In this document: in pieces, positions 63,168 through 64,000 of the stretch
Position numbering within the stretch: position 1 is the first letter of the stretch
Layout of the letters: every line of letters begins with the position of its first letter
Source: an uncultured Cohaesibacter sp.
GTDB taxonomy: Bacteria > Pseudomonadota > Alphaproteobacteria > Rhizobiales > Cohaesibacteraceae
Direction of reading: 5' to 3'
Assembly: GCF_963682185.1 (NCBI RefSeq)
Contig: NZ_OY821667.1
Span: 4,973,501 to 5,037,500 of the forward strand
DNA: 64,000 nucleotides
The notes under the pieces: model-generated
The model's input: only the letters and a program-made list of their open reading frames with translations
Told to the model about the DNA's origin: nothing
Databases searched by the model: none
Position numbers and translations under genes: made by a program

Positions 63168-64000
63168 ATGAGTATGGTCTATCAGCCACCCGCAAGCCAT
63201 TTTGTGAATGGGCAATATGTTGAAGATGATAGCGGAACTCCGATACCGGTTATCTATCCGGCGACAGGTGAAGAGATCGCGCGTATCTATGCGGCAACGC
63301 CTTCCATCATCGATCAGGCCATCGCTTCGGCCATGGCAGCTCAAAAGCAATGGGCTGCGCTTTCGGGCACTGAACGGGGCCGCGTGCTCACCCGAGCAGC
63401 CCATATCATGTGGGAAAGCAATCAGGAGCTTTCCGAAATTGAAACCCACGATACCGGTAAACCGCTATCCGAAACCCTGATTGCCGATGCGGCTTCCGGT
63501 GCAGATGCTCTGGAATATTTCGGCGGATTGGCCGGAACCCTGACAGGAGAATATATCCCGGTTGCCGAGGAAGACTTTGTCTATACCCGCAGGGAACCGC
63601 TTGGGGTCTGTGTCGGGCTCGGCGCCTGGAACTATCCTATTCAGATCGCCTCATGGAAGGCCGCTCCAGCCTTGGCTTGTGGCAATGCCATGATCTTCAA
63701 GCCCTCCGAGGAAACCACGCTGACTGCGCTGAAACTGGCCGAAATTCTGAAAGAAGCCGGTGTGCCCGCCGGGCTTTTCAATGTCATTCAGGGCTATGGC
63801 GAAGTCGGTGCCGCGCTTGTTGAAGACCCGCGCATTGCCAAGGTGTCGCTCACCGGTTCTGTGCCAACCGGGCAGAAGGTTTACGCCAGCGCAGCATCTA
63901 CGCTCAAACACGCAACCATGGAATTGGGCGGCAAATCTCCGATCATCATCTTTGACGATGCCGATTTGGAAAATGCCGTGTCCGCCGCAATCAATGGCAA
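63168..64000 (+). CDS. betB: BetB, betaine aldehyde dehydrogenase (cut by window end)
   Basis: The first 277 residues of an NAD-dependent aldehyde dehydrogenase that oxidises betaine aldehyde to glycine betaine. The chain begins [20 protein letters not shown] and contains [19 protein letters not shown], the [12 protein letters not shown] cofactor segment, [14 protein letters not shown] and the catalytic-Glu motif [12 protein letters not shown]. The catalytic cysteine should follow just past the window edge. It is downstream of betI and likely continues into betA outside this window. The frame is open with no defect. Confidence 0.92.
   Translation, partial: MSMVYQPPASHFVNGQYVEDDSGTPIPVIYPATGEEIARIYAATPSIIDQAIASAMAAQKQWAALSGTERGRVLTRAAHIMWESNQELSEIETHDTGKPLSETLIADAASGADALEYFGGLAGTLTGEYIPVAEEDFVYTRREPLGVCVGLGAWNYPIQIASWKAAPALACGNAMIFKPSEETTLTALKLAEILKEAGVPAGLFNVIQGYGEVGAALVEDPRIAKVSLTGSVPTGQKVYASAASTLKHATMELGGKSPIIIFDDADLENAVSAAING

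Overview
The window looks like a chromosomal segment of an alphaproteobacterium, probably a marine member of the Hyphomicrobiales. The support is a mid-50s GC content judged by eye, dense operons with 4-base start/stop overlaps, a choXWV/betI/betB choline locus, an alphaproteobacterial-style CobN/CobW pair, and many ABC uptake systems. A facultatively anaerobic genus such as Cohaesibacter would fit the cobalamin gene content, but that is a guess. No rRNA, tRNA, insertion sequence, phage gene or CRISPR array was seen.

Layout. (1) 1-8901: a formamidase/acetamidase-family amidase and an N-carbamoyl-amino-acid-type amidohydrolase face a peptide-type ABC transporter (binding protein, permease, a permease-ATPase fusion, second ATPase) and a GntR/FadR-type regulator. 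(2) 8944-19136: a minus-strand operon with a polar amino acid ABC transporter, a creatininase-family amidohydrolase, a class III aminotransferase, both subunits of a 3-oxoacid CoA-transferase, an M20 amidohydrolase and a thiolase, with a divergent LysR regulator. The enzyme order reads as amide opening, transamination to a 3-oxo acid, CoA transfer and thiolysis. (3) 19182-32268: a SorC regulator, a ribose/AI-2-type sugar ABC transporter with two permeases, a PfkB kinase, a class II aldolase, DhaK and DhaL, a transaldolase, a DeoR regulator and an RpiB-type isomerase. This is a sugar pathway that may pass through a tetrulose phosphate and erythrose 4-phosphate.

(4) 32500-55527: a large cobalamin region. 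One cobalamin riboswitch precedes a DUF1636 protein, cobW, cobN and cobO. A second precedes a cobalt ECF transporter (DUF4198 protein, CbiM, an NikL-like protein, CbiQ, CbiO). Next come cbiX, cobH, cobL, cobI, a cbiG-cobJ fusion and cobM on the plus strand, cobA-cobB on the minus strand, and cbiD-cobK-cobQ on the plus strand up to a strong bidirectional terminator. The corrin-ring genes are those of the oxygen-independent, early-cobalt route (CbiX, CbiG and CbiD present; CobG, CobZ and CobF not seen), yet cobN, normally part of the late-cobalt route, is also present.

(5) 55550-58605: a Tat-exported peptide-type binding protein with no transporter partners and a GlxA-type AraC regulator. (6) 58625-64000: an HSL-family esterase in the same operon as the choline ABC transporter choXWV, divergent from betI and a betB gene cut by the window end. 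A perfect 14-bp palindrome between choX and betI is a likely BetI operator.
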